Shown: positions 36,749 to 45,795 of the stretch, in pieces
Numbering within the stretch: the stretch's first letter is position 1
Layout of the letters: every line of letters begins with the position of its first letter
Source: JANWHQ01 sp963775275
GTDB lineage: Bacteria; Pseudomonadota; Alphaproteobacteria; Caulobacterales; Caulobacteraceae
Length of the DNA stretch: 64,000 nucleotides
Assembly: GCA_963775275.1 (NCBI GenBank)
Contig: CAVZII010000005.1
Location: forward strand, 3,844,001-3,908,000
Direction: 5' to 3'
Program-made: the position numbers and the translations under genes
Notes under the pieces: generated by a model
What the model was told of the DNA's origin: nothing
Seen by the model: only the letters and a program-made list of their open reading frames with translations
Databases searched by the model: none

Positions 36749-37792
36749 CTATTCGCGAGCAGGGTCAGCCCTGATCCTGCCGCCGAGCAGGGGCAGGGCG
36801 GCCAGCACGCCCAGCAGGCGTGCGGTGTGGTGCGCCGCCACATAGGCCGGGCTCTGGCCGGTCGTGAGCGCGATCGCGATCAGGACGTCCATGCTGCCCG
36901 GCGCGAAGGCCAGAAGGCCGGCGAGCGGCCCGACGCCCGACAGCGATCCCGCCGCCCAGCCGGCGAAGATCCCGATCACGCCCATCAGCAGGAACGAGCC
37001 GGCCGCCGCCGGGAAGAACAGCAGAAGGCGTTTCGGGTCGACGCCCAGGAACCGGGTCCCGACGATGGCGCCGAGGCCGGCGCTCGCGACCAGCACGACC
37101 GGCCTGGGGATCGAGACGCTCAGCAGTCCCGCCGCGTGCAGCGCTCCCGACAGCGCCATGGGACCGAGAAAGGCGGGGGAGGGCCACCTCAGCCGGTCCG
37201 CCAGCTTCCAGCCGACCGGCGCGCTGGCGACGAGCAGCGCCCAGGCGACCCAGCCGCCATGGCTCGCAGCGCTCGATGCGGCGGTCGGGTGCAGATGGAA
37301 CACCGTGAGCAGGAACGGGGAGGCGGCGGTGATGCAGGCCACCCTCAGCGCCTGGGCCGAAGCCACGCGCGACATCACGGCCCCCTCGGCCTCGGCCATC
37401 ACGATGACCGCCGAGAGCGCGCCCGGCGCCGCCGCGAAGAAGGCGGTGGCCGGATCGCACCGGCCGAGCGTGCGGAACACCCAGTAGCCGGCCGCGTACA
37501 TCATCAGGGTCGCGCCGAGCAGGATCGCGAAGCTGAGCGGCCAGCTCGTCATCGAGCGCAGCGCCTCGGGCGTGGCCGCCGCGCCGACCGAGGCGCCGAC
37601 CACCATGAACAGCAGCGCCTGCAAGGGCTCGGGCACGGCCGTCGGCCGGCCCATGAGGCTCGCGGCCGCCACCGCCGCCATGGCGCCCACCAGCCCGCCG
37701 GCCGGGGCGTGCAGCAGAGTCAGGCCGATCGCGCCGGCCGCGCCGATGACGCCGGTCTCGATGTAGGCCCGCGCGCGAGCGCCGATCGGCAT
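36749..37792 (-). CDS. AbrB-family (COG3180) membrane protein
   Basis: 347 residues with about 10 hydrophobic helices arranged as an internal duplication: QALLFMVVGASVGAAATPEAL ... AAPGALSAVIVMAEAEGA in the first half and GLGAIVGTRFLGVDP ... FAPGSMDVLIAIAL in the second. This repeats the AbrB/ammonia-monooxygenase-like permease pattern. The function is uncertain. It ends 3 bp from the convergent S10 gene stop and diverges from the DUF6886 gene. Confidence 0.82.
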   Translation of the reverse strand: MPIGARARAYIETGVIGAAGAIGLTLLHAPAGGLVGAMAAVAAASLMGRPTAVPEPLQALLFMVVGASVGAAATPEALRSMTSWPLSFAILLGATLMMYAAGYWVFRTLGRCDPATAFFAAAPGALSAVIVMAEAEGAVMSRVASAQALRVACITAASPFLLTVFHLHPTAASSAASHGGWVAWALLVASAPVGWKLADRLRWPSPAFLGPMALSGALHAAGLLSVSIPRPVVLVASAGLGAIVGTRFLGVDPKRLLLFFPAAAGSFLLMGVIGIFAGWAAGSLSGVGPLAGLLAFAPGSMDVLIAIALTTGQSPAYVAAHHTARLLGVLAALPLLGGRIRADPARE

Positions 37793-37863
37793 GCTGCAAC
37801 TCTCCGGAACGAAGGGGCGGACCTTGACGGCGCCGCGGCCAGGGTGTCGAGGGGACCCTTGCC

Positions 37864-38400
37864 ATGCGCCTGTTCCACTTCAGCGAGGATCCCTCGATCG
37901 AGGTCTTCGTACCGCGCCCCGTGCGCGTCCCGTCCGCGCGTCCGGCGGGGCGGGAGTGGCTGAACGGGCCCCTGGTCTGGGCGATCGGCGAGGCGCGCCA
38001 GTCGATGTACCTCTTCCCGCGCGATTGCCCGCGGATCCTGGTCTGGCCGACGGTGCGGAGCTCCCCCGACGACATCGCCGCGCACAGGCTGGGCGGGTCC
38101 TCGCGAATGGCCGCCTATGTCGAGGCCGGCTGGCTTGATCGTATCGCTTCCGCCGTGATCCATCGCTACGAGCTGCCGCCCGGGCCCTTCGAGGATCTGG
38201 ACGACGCGGGCATGTGGGTCTCCCGCCGCCCGGTCCGGCCGCTCGCCATGGCCACGATCCTGGACCTGCCCGCCGCCCTCCACGCGGAGGGCGCAGAGCT
38301 GCGGCCCCTTCCGTCCCTTGGGCCGCTTCGCGGGGTCTGGGACACGAGCCTGCACGCGAGCGGCATCCGCCTCAGGAACGCGATCGGCTGGAACGGCTAG
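37864..38400 (+). CDS. DUF6886 family protein
   Basis: 178 residues starting MRLFHFSEDPSIEVFVPRPV with LYLFPRDCPRILVWPT-like and GVWDTSLHASGIRLRNAIGW blocks, a conserved but uncharacterised family. No signal or membrane segment is seen. A possible RES/ART-like fold is suggested by the HFSE start, but this is speculation. It is followed by a small membrane-protein gene. Confidence 0.75.
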   Translation: MRLFHFSEDPSIEVFVPRPVRVPSARPAGREWLNGPLVWAIGEARQSMYLFPRDCPRILVWPTVRSSPDDIAAHRLGGSSRMAAYVEAGWLDRIASAVIHRYELPPGPFEDLDDAGMWVSRRPVRPLAMATILDLPAALHAEGAELRPLPSLGPLRGVWDTSLHASGIRLRNAIGWNG

Positions 38401-38470
38401 GGCGGCGTCTCCATGACAGCGGCGGCCGTGAAGGCTATCCTGCGTTGCGGAAGCAGGCCGGAGCATCGCC

Positions 38471-38770
38471 ATGCTGGGAAATCCGCGTCGGGCCTTGAAT
38501 GTCGCCATGACCCTGATCCTTGCCATGGCCACGGCCATCGTCGTCGCCGGTGCGGTGACGGGTCGCGACAGGCTGTTGCTGATCGCGGCGCCCTTGTTCA
38601 CCCTGGTCGCGGTCTTCTCCGCGGCTTCGCGCAGCCTTCAGGTCAGGGCCCTGGCTGACGGCGTTGCGCCGCCCATGCCGCGGCGCTGGGCGGTCGTGCT
38701 CGTGGGGCTGGTCGTGATGGCCGGGGCCGCCCTGGGCCTCTTCGCCTCGCTCCGGACCCTGCATCGTTGA
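38471..38770 (+). CDS. Small membrane protein, unknown
   Basis: 99 residues with three hydrophobic segments (about 10-28, 34-50 and 72-92) and basic loops. No family is recognised. The composition and codon use match the neighbourhood, and start 38471 lies on the same strand after the DUF6886 gene. Confidence 0.6.
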   Translation: MLGNPRRALNVAMTLILAMATAIVVAGAVTGRDRLLLIAAPLFTLVAVFSAASRSLQVRALADGVAPPMPRRWAVVLVGLVVMAGAALGLFASLRTLHR

Positions 38771-38827
38771 CGCCTATTTTACCCGGGTATTATTGACCAT
38801 CGTCGTCGATGCGGTTAGAAGCGCCGC

Positions 38828-39401
38828 ATGGAAACGACCGCAGCAGAGCCTGGTCACCGCCTTTCGCGGCGAACGCCGTCTCATGTCCGGACCCCTTGCC
38901 GAGGTCGCCGCAGCTGTCGGACGCACCGTGGAGGGAGAGGACGCCGATCCGTTCCTCGTCTTCAACGACGCGTCCGGCGAGGTGGTCGACCTCGACCTTC
39001 GTGACGCCCGGTCCGCCGCCGCCCCGTCGCCGCCGTCCGAAGCCATGCCGCGGGGGAGGGGACGGCCCCGGCTGGGAGTCGTGGCGCGAGAGGTGACCTT
39101 GCTACCGCGCCACTGGGAGTGGCTGAGCGCCCAGCCCGGCGGCGCCTCGGTGGCCCTACGCAAGCTGGTCGAGGAGGCCCGGCGCACCAGCGGAGACCGC
39201 GACCGCTCGCGCCAGGCCAAGGAAGCGGCCTACCGCTTCATGTCGGCCATGGCCGGAAACTTCGCGGGATTCGAGGAGGCGTGCCGGGCGCTCTTCGCCG
39301 ACAATTCGCGCCGGTTCGCCGAGCTCGTGGCGCCCTGGCCGCCGGACATCCGTGACTACGCGGTCAAGCTGGCCTTCGCCAACCGGGTCGCCAGGCGCTG
39401 A
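38828..39401 (+). CDS. DUF2239 family protein (probable +1 frameshift near 38852)
   Basis: The conserved body (ERRLMSGPLAEVAAAVG, FNDASGEVVDLDLR, GRGRPRLGVVAREVTLLPRHWEWLSAQPGGASVALRKLVEEAR, YRFMSAMAG) identifies DUF2239, function unknown. No ATG starts this frame at the right place; only a TTG at 38793. An ATG at 38828 in the neighbouring frame gives METTAAEP, and removing one G at 38852-38853 joins it directly to VTAFRGERR, the expected family N-terminus. I prefer this reading. Uncorrected, the open frame is 38793-39401. Confidence 0.75.
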
Positions 39402-39423
39402 TGGGCCAGGGCAGGGCGGCGCC

Positions 39424-39889
39424 ATGAAAACCCCCGTCAGGCGCCTCGCGGAGGTCCCCGTCCGCATCAACGTCCCAGGCCAGACCCTCGCCCCCGTGAA
39501 ACCGGAGCTGTTCGAAGGCCTGACCGAGGCCCAGCTCGGCAAGGCCGTGGGCCTGGACCAGTTCGGGGTGAACCATGTCACCCTTCCGCCGGGGACCGCC
39601 TCGTCGCTGCGCCACTGGCACGAGCGGGAGGACGAGTTCGTCTACGTCCTGGCCGGCGAGCTGGTCCTCGTGCACGAGAACGGCGAGCATTCCATGCGTG
39701 CGGGGGACTTCGCCGGCTTCCCGGCCGGGGCGCCCAACGCCCACCACCTTGTTGAACCGCTCCGACGCGCCGGCAAGCTTCCTGGCCGTCGGGACGCGCC
39801 ATCGCGGCGTGGAAACCGTCCACTATCCGGACGACTTCTCCGAGCCGCGGACGCTCACCCGCGATTCCAAGGGCCAGAGGATCGGCTGA
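39424..39889 (+). pseudogene. Cupin-domain protein, +1 frameshift near 39752
   Basis: Starts MKTPVRRLAEVPVRINVPGQ and contains the cupin metal motif LRHWHEREDEFVYVLAGELVLVHENGE and GDFAGFPAGAPNAHHL. One extra T at 39752-39753 breaks the frame. The next frame then gives NRSDAPASFLAVGTRHRGVETVHYPDD to a stop at 39887, completing the second cupin motif. The corrected protein is 154 residues, a small metal-binding beta-barrel of the kind often annotated as a transcriptional-regulator-like cupin. The substrate is unknown. Confidence 0.8.
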
Positions 39890-39904
39890 GGCAGCCCGTC
39901 CGGC

Positions 39905-40576
39905 TCAGAGGAACCGCGCCTCCAGCCGGTCCTTCAGCGGAAAGACCCCGAACCAGGGGCGCGCTTCGGCGATCGTCCGGGCGACCGAGGGCCGCGCCAG
40001 CAGGCGATCGAAATAGGCCGCCACGCCTGCGGTCTCCGGCGCAAAGGGCGCGACGGTCCGGGCGTAGAACAGGGCGGGGGCGGCGGAGCAGTCGGCCAGG
40101 GTGAAGGCGTCGCCGACGGCCCAGGCCCGGCCGTCGGCCAGATGCCGCTCGATCATCCGATAGGCGGCCCCGAGCGCCTGGACCGGATCGGCTTCACCGC
40201 GGGGGTCGCGCTCGGCATCGGGCCGCAGCCGGTTGGCGACATAGGCCTGCATCGGAGTTTGGACGTAGTTGTCGAACAGGCGATCCCACAGCCGGGCTTC
40301 CAGGCGCGCGTCGGCATCCGAAGGCAGGAACGGCGCCGCGCCCGGATGGCTCAGCTCCAAGTGCTCGATGATGATGCTGGTTTCCAGGATCACGCGGTCG
40401 CCATCCTGGAGAACCGGGATCTTGCCCATGGGCGAAAGCTCCAGGAACTCCTCGCGGGCCTCGGGATCGCCGAGGTTGACGACACGGCCTTCGAACGGAG
40501 TCCCGTGCTCGTAGAGGGCGATCAGAACCTTCCAGCAGTAGGAGGCGAGTGGGTGGAAATGCAGCGTCAGCGCCAT
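39905..40576 (-). CDS. Glutathione S-transferase family protein
   Basis: 223 residues with a thioredoxin-like N-terminal domain (HPLASYCWKVLIALYEHGTPFE, SPMGKIPVLQDGDRVILETSIIIEHLE) and an all-helical C-terminal domain (DAFTLADCSAAPALFYARTV). It is likely to conjugate glutathione to electrophiles. The specific class and substrate cannot be assigned. Confidence 0.88.
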   Translation of the reverse strand: MALTLHFHPLASYCWKVLIALYEHGTPFEGRVVNLGDPEAREEFLELSPMGKIPVLQDGDRVILETSIIIEHLELSHPGAAPFLPSDADARLEARLWDRLFDNYVQTPMQAYVANRLRPDAERDPRGEADPVQALGAAYRMIERHLADGRAWAVGDAFTLADCSAAPALFYARTVAPFAPETAGVAAYFDRLLARPSVARTIAEARPWFGVFPLKDRLEARFL

Positions 40577-40623
40577 ATCCGTTCTTCGCCTAAGGAAGAT
40601 TATCAGAAATAATCGCCATGACC

Positions 40624-41235
40624 TCAGGGCAGCTTGAGCTCACCCCTGGCGATGCGCTCCAGGGTCTCCACGAACAACGCCGGCTCGATCGCGCGCACGC
40701 TCTGCTCGATCTCATCGACGCCGGCGCCCTTCGGGATCGAAACCTCGCGCCGGGCGATCACCGGGCCAGAGTCGTAGTCGCTTTCGACCACATGGATGCT
40801 GGCGCCGCTGACCGCGTCGCCGGCGGACGCGACGGCTTCGTGGACGCGCCGGCCATACATGCCCTGGCCGCCGTGCCTGGGCAGCAAGGCCGGATGGATG
40901 TTGAGGATCCGGTCCTTGTAGCGCTCCAGCGTCCTGGGACCGAGCCTGCGCATATAGCCCGACAGCACGATCAGCTCGACGCCGGCCTCCGCCATGGCGC
41001 GGGCGATCGCCGCATCGGCGGCGGCCGCGGAGCCTTCAGTCGCCGCGCTGATATGCCTGGCGGCCAGATCCTCGGACCGGGCGAACGTGAGGGCCTCGCA
41101 TCCGCCGTTGTTCGAGACCACCAGGCGCGCCTCGGCGTCCAGCGCGCCGGTCCGGATCGCCGCCACGATGGCCTTCAGGCTCGATCCGCCGTGTGACGCG
41201 AGGAAGCCGAGCTTAAGTGGCGGATAAGACGCCAT
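40624..41235 (-). CDS. purN: Phosphoribosylglycinamide formyltransferase-like protein
   Basis: 203 residues with the catalytic triad blocks of PurN: GYMRRLGP, NIHPALLPRHGG (Asn and His) and SDYDSGPVIARR (Asp). It would transfer formyl from 10-formyl-THF to GAR in purine synthesis. The N-terminal phosphate-binding loop is LASHGGSSLKAI instead of the usual SGxGSN, so this may be a PurN-like variant. It ends the leftward run holB-tatD-MBL-purN, with its start 1 bp from the MBL stop. Confidence 0.8.
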   Translation of the reverse strand: MASYPPLKLGFLASHGGSSLKAIVAAIRTGALDAEARLVVSNNGGCEALTFARSEDLAARHISAATEGSAAAADAAIARAMAEAGVELIVLSGYMRRLGPRTLERYKDRILNIHPALLPRHGGQGMYGRRVHEAVASAGDAVSGASIHVVESDYDSGPVIARREVSIPKGAGVDEIEQSVRAIEPALFVETLERIARGELKLP

Positions 41236-41236
41236 T

Positions 41237-42055
41237 TTAGGCGTCTGTGCTGGTGTAGAACATCAGGCCGTCGAAGGCCGGCTCCACGCCCTCCGGCAGG
41301 CTGTCGGCCAGGGCCTGGAAGTCGAGGTCCATGTGCATGTTGGTCAGGATCGCGCGCCGGGGCTTCACCCTTTCGATCCATTCCAGCGTCATGGCCAGGT
41401 GGGCGTGGGTCGGGTGCGGGTTGATCCTGAGGGCGTCGACGATCCAGACGTCGAGGTCCTGGAGCGCCTCGAACGCCTCGTCCGGCAGGCCGACCACGTC
41501 GCTGGAATAGGCCACAGGGCCGATCCGGTAGCCGACCGAGCGGATCGCGCCATGGTCCTGGTCGAAGGTCGTCACCGGCACCGCGCCCGACGGGCCGAGG
41601 ACCTCGAAGGCCTGTCCGAACGGGGGCAGGGCGCGCGGCTCGCAGATGGGCGGATAGCCGCCCTCCCCCTCGAACACATAGGCGAACCGTCGCGTGAGCC
41701 GATCGTGCGCGAACGCGTCCATGTAGCAGGGCGTACGCCGCCTGTGCCGGATCCAGAAGCCGCGCAGGTCGTCGATGCCGTGGGTCTGGTCGGCGTGATC
41801 GTGGGTGAAGAGGACCGCGTCGATGCGGTCCGCGCCGGCGGCTGCGGCCTGCTGGCGGAGCTCCGGCGCCGTGTCAATCAGCACCGTCGTGCGCGGCGCG
41901 CCCTCGACCTCGGCCTGGCGGCGGACCAGCAGCGAGCACCTGGAGCGCCGGTTCCTGGGATCGCTCGGATCGCACGCGCCCCAATAACCGTCCGATCGCG
42001 GCACCCCGCTCGAGGAGCCGCACCCGAGGATGGTGAACTCCAGGGTCCCGCTCAT
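41237..42055 (-). CDS. MBL-fold metallo-hydrolase (PhnP-like)
   Basis: 272 residues with FTILGCGSSSGVPR at the N-terminus and the metal motif FTHDHADQTHGIDDLR (H-x-H-x-D-H). Later ligands are YSSDV and the terminal NMHMDLDF. It belongs to the PhnP/RNase Z-like phosphodiesterase group. It overlaps tatD by 4 bp, and adjacency to tatD is conserved in alphaproteobacteria. Confidence 0.88.
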   Translation of the reverse strand: MSGTLEFTILGCGSSSGVPRSDGYWGACDPSDPRNRRSRCSLLVRRQAEVEGAPRTTVLIDTAPELRQQAAAAGADRIDAVLFTHDHADQTHGIDDLRGFWIRHRRRTPCYMDAFAHDRLTRRFAYVFEGEGGYPPICEPRALPPFGQAFEVLGPSGAVPVTTFDQDHGAIRSVGYRIGPVAYSSDVVGLPDEAFEALQDLDVWIVDALRINPHPTHAHLAMTLEWIERVKPRRAILTNMHMDLDFQALADSLPEGVEPAFDGLMFYTSTDA

Positions 42056-42832
42056 GGCCTTGGCGCCCGGTCGAACAGGGCGAAGAAGGAGTCCTCGGTC
42101 CGTCGCTCGGCCTCCTCGAGGCTCCAGCCGCGGATCTGCGCCAGCCCGGTCAGGATGTGGGGCAGGAAGGCTGGCTCGTTGCGCCGTCCGCGCATGGGGA
42201 CCGGGGCCAGATAGGGGCAGTCGGTCTCGAGGATGATCCGGTCGGCGGGCATGTCGCGGATCACCGCGCGCACCTCCTCGGCCGCCTTGAAGGTGGCGAT
42301 GCCCGAGACCGAGAACCACGCCCCCAGCGCCGCCGCCTTGCGCGCAAGCTCGGGGCCCGAGGTGTAGCAATGCATCAGGAGCTTGAACGGCCCGGCCGCG
42401 TGCTCCTCCTCCAGGATCGCGACCATCTCGTCATCCGCCTCGCGGGTGTGGACCACCAGGGGCAGGCCCGTCGCGTGGGCCGCGCGGGCGTGGACGCGGA
42501 ACACCTGCGCCTGGGTCTCGCGCGGGCTGAGGTCGTAGTGGAAGTCCAGGCCCGTCTCGCCGATCCCCACGACCTTGGGCCGGCCCGCGAGGTCGGCCAG
42601 CGCCTCGACGGTCAGGTCCGGGCTCTCCTTGGCGTTGTGGGGATGCACGCCCACGGTCCACCAGATGTCGTCGTGCGCCGCGGCCACGGCCTCGACCTCG
42701 CAGGGCCGAGGCCAGCCGGTCGCAGATCGTGACCATCAGCCCGACGCCCGCCTCGCGCGCCCTTTGGATCACCTCTTCCCTGTCCTCGTCGAACTGGGGC
42801 GCGTGCAGGTTCACGTGGCTGTCGATGAGCAT
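42052..42832 (-). pseudogene. tatD: TatD family metal-dependent deoxyribonuclease, +1 frameshift near 42704
   Basis: The N-terminus MLIDSHVNLHAPQFDEDREE to VTICDRLAS is in one frame from 42832. The rest (CEVEAVAAAHDDIWWTVGVHPHNAKE, IGETGLDFHYD, PLVVHTREADDE, LMHCYTSG, ILETDCPYLAP) is in another, ending at 42052. Removing one base of the GGG at 42703-42705 restores a TatD of about 259 residues, a metal-dependent DNase linked to DNA repair. The first metal motif, normally H-x-H, reads H-V-N here. It overlaps holB by 1 bp and the MBL gene by 4 bp. Confidence 0.85.
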
Positions 42833-43842
42833 CAGGTCTGCGCCTGGGCCGCGCGCCGCAGCGTCGCCACCGCGGTCCAGAAGGCGTCCTGGCGATCCAG
42901 GTTCAGCGCCTCCGCCTCGGCCGGCAGGCCGGTCAGAAGGTCCCAGGCCTCGAACCAGGGCTCGGGACGGCCCTCACCCGGCTGATGGACAGCGGCCTCG
43001 ACCGTCTGGCGGACGTGATCGGCCAGCCGCTCGAACAGCAGCTCGAATCGCGCCGCGCCCTCCGGCCCCCGCAGCTCGCCCGCCAGGGCCAGCAGGCGGA
43101 ACTCGTCAGCCCTCGGCAGAGTTCGCAGGAGCTCGTGCGCGGCGTCGTCCAGCTCCAGCGCGCCCGTCTCGGCGAGCGTCAGCGCCCGCCCGGGCGCGCC
43201 CGAGGCCATGCGCGCAATGCGCAGCGCGTCCTCCTGGGTCAGGCCCTTTCGCGAGGTCAGGAACCCGGTGATCGCTTCGTCGGGCCAGGGCCGGAACACG
43301 AGCCGGCGGCAGCGCGAGCGAATGGTGGCCAGAAGGCGACCTGGCGTATGGCAGACCAGCAAGAGGACGCCCCGCGGCGGCGGCTCCTCCAGGGTCTTCA
43401 GGACGGCGTTGGCGGCGTTGACGTTCAGGTCGTCGGCTGCGTCCACGATCGCCACGCGCCAGGGCGAGACCGCCGGCGACTTGGCGAAGAACTCCGGCAG
43501 CCGGCGCGCCTCGTCGACCGGGATGAACTTGCGGACCTTGCCGTCCTCACCCCGCCGTTCCAGCACCAGCAGGTCGGGGTGAGACCTGGCCGCCACCTGT
43601 CGGCTCGTCCGGTCCTCGGGATCGGCGCCCAGAAGCCCGCGGCCGGGATCGGGCCGCGCGCCCAGGAGCCGCCGCGCCGCCCGGTAGGCGAAGGTCGCCT
43701 TGCCGGCGCCCTCGGGCCCCACGAGCAGCCAGGCGTGGTGCATCCGCCCGCGCTCCAGGGCGTCGAGCCACTCCCGTTCGGCCGCCTCCGCGCCCAGGAG
43801 CTCGTCGGCGAGGCGGGGATGGGGGCGCACCTCCTCCGCCAT
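42832..43842 (-). CDS. holB: DNA polymerase III subunit delta'
   Basis: 336 residues with the AAA+ P-loop WLLVGPEGAGKATFAYRAAR, sensor 1 region LNVNAANAVLKTLEEPP and the conserved TIRSRCRRLVFRP. The N-terminus MAEEVRPHPRLADELLG is the alphaproteobacterial form. It is part of the clamp loader. It starts 1 bp beyond the tmk stop region and overlaps tatD. The metG gene that often separates holB and tatD in relatives is absent. Confidence 0.93.
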   Translation of the reverse strand: MAEEVRPHPRLADELLGAEAAEREWLDALERGRMHHAWLLVGPEGAGKATFAYRAARRLLGARPDPGRGLLGADPEDRTSRQVAARSHPDLLVLERRGEDGKVRKFIPVDEARRLPEFFAKSPAVSPWRVAIVDAADDLNVNAANAVLKTLEEPPPRGVLLLVCHTPGRLLATIRSRCRRLVFRPWPDEAITGFLTSRKGLTQEDALRIARMASGAPGRALTLAETGALELDDAAHELLRTLPRADEFRLLALAGELRGPEGAARFELLFERLADHVRQTVEAAVHQPGEGRPEPWFEAWDLLTGLPAEAEALNLDRQDAFWTAVATLRRAAQAQT

Positions 43843-43843
43843 C

Positions 43844-44488
43844 TCAGGCCTCCACGCCCAGGCGCGCCTGCACGGCCGCCCAGACGGCCTCGGCGACGTC
43901 GGCGACGGGCGCCGAGGCGTCGATGATGGCGCACCGGTCCGGCTCGGCCCGGGCGATGGCGAGGAACGCCTGGCGCAGGCGCGCGTGGAAGGCGGCGCCC
44001 TTGGACTCGAACCGGCCCTCGTCGTCCAGGCGGCCCGCGGCGCGGGCGAGACCGGCTTCGGCCGGCAGATCGAGCACGAGCGTCAGATCCGGCTTCAGCC
44101 CTTCCAGCACATGGCGCTCCAGCGCCGCGATCAGCGCCTCGTCCGCGCCGCCCGCGGCGCCCTGGTAGGCGCGGGTGGAGTCGGCGAAACGGTCGCACAG
44201 CACCCACGCGCCGCGCGCAAGCGCCGGGCGGATGACCCGTTCGATGTGGTCCCGCCGCGCCGCATACATCAGGAGCGTCTCGCTCACCGCCGACCAGCGG
44301 TCGGTCGGCCCGCGCACCAGAAGCTCGCGGATCGCCTCCGCACCCGGCGAGCCGCCCGGCTCGCGCGTGGCGGCGAGCTCGAGTTCCCTGCCCTCGAGCC
44401 GCTCGGCCAGGAGCAGCAGCTGGGTGGACTTGCCGCCCCCCTCCCCGCCTTCGAACGTGATGAAACGGCCTCGAGACACGGGGCCCAC
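43844..44488 (-). CDS. tmk: Thymidylate kinase
   Basis: 214 residues with the P-loop FEGGEGGGKSTQ, the DRF motif (CDRFADSTRAYQG) and the lid region GRLDDEGRFES. It phosphorylates dTMP to dTDP. The start is GTG at 44488, with another GTG 12 bp in; both keep the whole fold. It is directly coupled to holB. Confidence 0.93.
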   Translation of the reverse strand: MGPVSRGRFITFEGGEGGGKSTQLLLLAERLEGRELELAATREPGGSPGAEAIRELLVRGPTDRWSAVSETLLMYAARRDHIERVIRPALARGAWVLCDRFADSTRAYQGAAGGADEALIAALERHVLEGLKPDLTLVLDLPAEAGLARAAGRLDDEGRFESKGAAFHARLRQAFLAIARAEPDRCAIIDASAPVADVAEAVWAAVQARLGVEA

Positions 44489-44519
44489 ATTGGCGGTTTC
44501 GGTCCCGGGCGCAAGGCGC

Positions 44520-44975
44520 TCAGGTCGGCTCGCCCGAGGCCGGTCTCCAGACGCCGCCGATCAGGGGCGTCGCGGCGCAGACCGGCCCGCCCTTGGCGTC
44601 CGTCCCGGCGATCCTCGCCTCGAGCGGTCCGGACGGCTCGGCCATGGCCTGTTCGATCAGGTACCAGCCGATCCCCCCGAGCAGGATCTTGGCGCGACGG
44701 TCCCAGGGCGAATCCGCCTGGCCGGCGCGGCGTCCGGAGTTGACGTAGATGAATCGGCCGCCCCTGGGTCCTTGCACGGCCGGGCCGCGGAAGTCCGGCG
44801 GGGCGCCGGCCGTGCGCGCGGTCGGATGCACCGCCAGATCGAAGTCCAGCCCCTCGGCGCCGGTCCGGATGGGCGGCAAGAGCCCGGCCGCTCCGGCGGC
44901 GTCCGACTTGCCGAGCTGGACCGCGAAGGCCACGCCCGCAGGCGGCGCCATCACGCGGATGCGCAGGAGGAGCAT
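44520..44975 (-). CDS. DUF5990 family protein
   Basis: 151 residues starting MLLLRIRVMAPPAGVAFAVQLGK. The block DFRGPAVQGPRGGRFIYVNSGRRAGQADSPWDRRAKI is the hallmark of DUF5990, a family without known function. It lies between rlpA and tmk, where relatives often have a D,D-carboxypeptidase gene. No signal peptide is seen. Confidence 0.75.
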   Translation of the reverse strand: MLLLRIRVMAPPAGVAFAVQLGKSDAAGAAGLLPPIRTGAEGLDFDLAVHPTARTAGAPPDFRGPAVQGPRGGRFIYVNSGRRAGQADSPWDRRAKILLGGIGWYLIEQAMAEPSGPLEARIAGTDAKGGPVCAATPLIGGVWRPASGEPT

Positions 44976-45003
44976 GGGTCCTTCGGGCTTTCGCACGCTG
45001 CGC

Positions 45004-45591
45004 TCAATAGAGCGTGGCGGCGTCCCCGGCCAGCGCCGCCCCGCCGGTGTGCGGATCGGCGGCGGCCAGGAGGATCTCACCGGAGTCGGCGACTGGCGCG
45101 GGGCCCACGAATCTCACCCGCACGCGCGTAGTCCCCTGGCGGACAAAACCCAGCTTCTCGGCGGCGCCCTGGCTCAGGTCGATGATCCGGCCCCTCACGA
45201 ACGGGCCGCGGTCGTTGACCCGCACCTTGATCTTCTTGCCGTTCTCCAGGTTCGTCACCTCGACGATGCACGGCAAGGGCAGCGTCTTGTGTGCGGCGGT
45301 CAGCCGGCGCCCGTCGAACCACTCCCCGTCGGCAGTCTGACGCGTTCCGGCCGGATAGCTGTACCAGGAGGCGACACCCTTCTTGTCGTAGTGCTTCACG
45401 ACCTCGGGGCGATAGGTCCGGCCGTCGATGGAATAGGCGCGCAGGGCGCCATGGGCGTAGGGCGCACGCTTGCCGGCGCCGCTGAAGGGATCGATCTTGA
45501 CGCTGAGGCACGCCGAAAGGCCCAGCCCGACGGCGATCGCCGCGGCGAGCCGCAGGCCGGTCTTCAACCTCGAGCTGGTCCTGACCCGCAC
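45004..45591 (-). CDS. rlpA: RlpA-type septal/endolytic lipoprotein
   Basis: 195 residues with a lipoprotein signal ending in LSAC and a double-psi beta-barrel RlpA domain (GVASWYSYPAGTRQTADGEWFDGRRLTAAHKTLPLPCIVEVTN, KVRVNDRGPFVRGRIIDLSQGAAEKLG). It is predicted to be an outer-membrane-anchored lytic transglycosylase-like protein acting on naked glycan strands at division. No SPOR domain is present. It heads the leftward rlpA-DUF5990-tmk-holB-tatD group. Confidence 0.92.
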   Translation of the reverse strand: MRVRTSSRLKTGLRLAAAIAVGLGLSACLSVKIDPFSGAGKRAPYAHGALRAYSIDGRTYRPEVVKHYDKKGVASWYSYPAGTRQTADGEWFDGRRLTAAHKTLPLPCIVEVTNLENGKKIKVRVNDRGPFVRGRIIDLSQGAAEKLGFVRQGTTRVRVRFVGPAPVADSGEILLAAADPHTGGAALAGDAATLY

Positions 45592-45795
45592 GCGCAGGCC
45601 CCCTCTGCAACCTCGAACATTGCCGGGGCATGGTGAAGGATCAATTTTTCGGTTGGGTTAATCGGGATGGTTAAGGCGCTTCGCCGGGGGTTGATCGATC
45701 TCAAGGCGCGCGGGCCGATCGGCGAGCAAGCTGCAACCTCCGGCTCCGCAGCCCTGTTCAGACGAATGGGGCGGAGCGCAAGCTTGGAGATTCCC

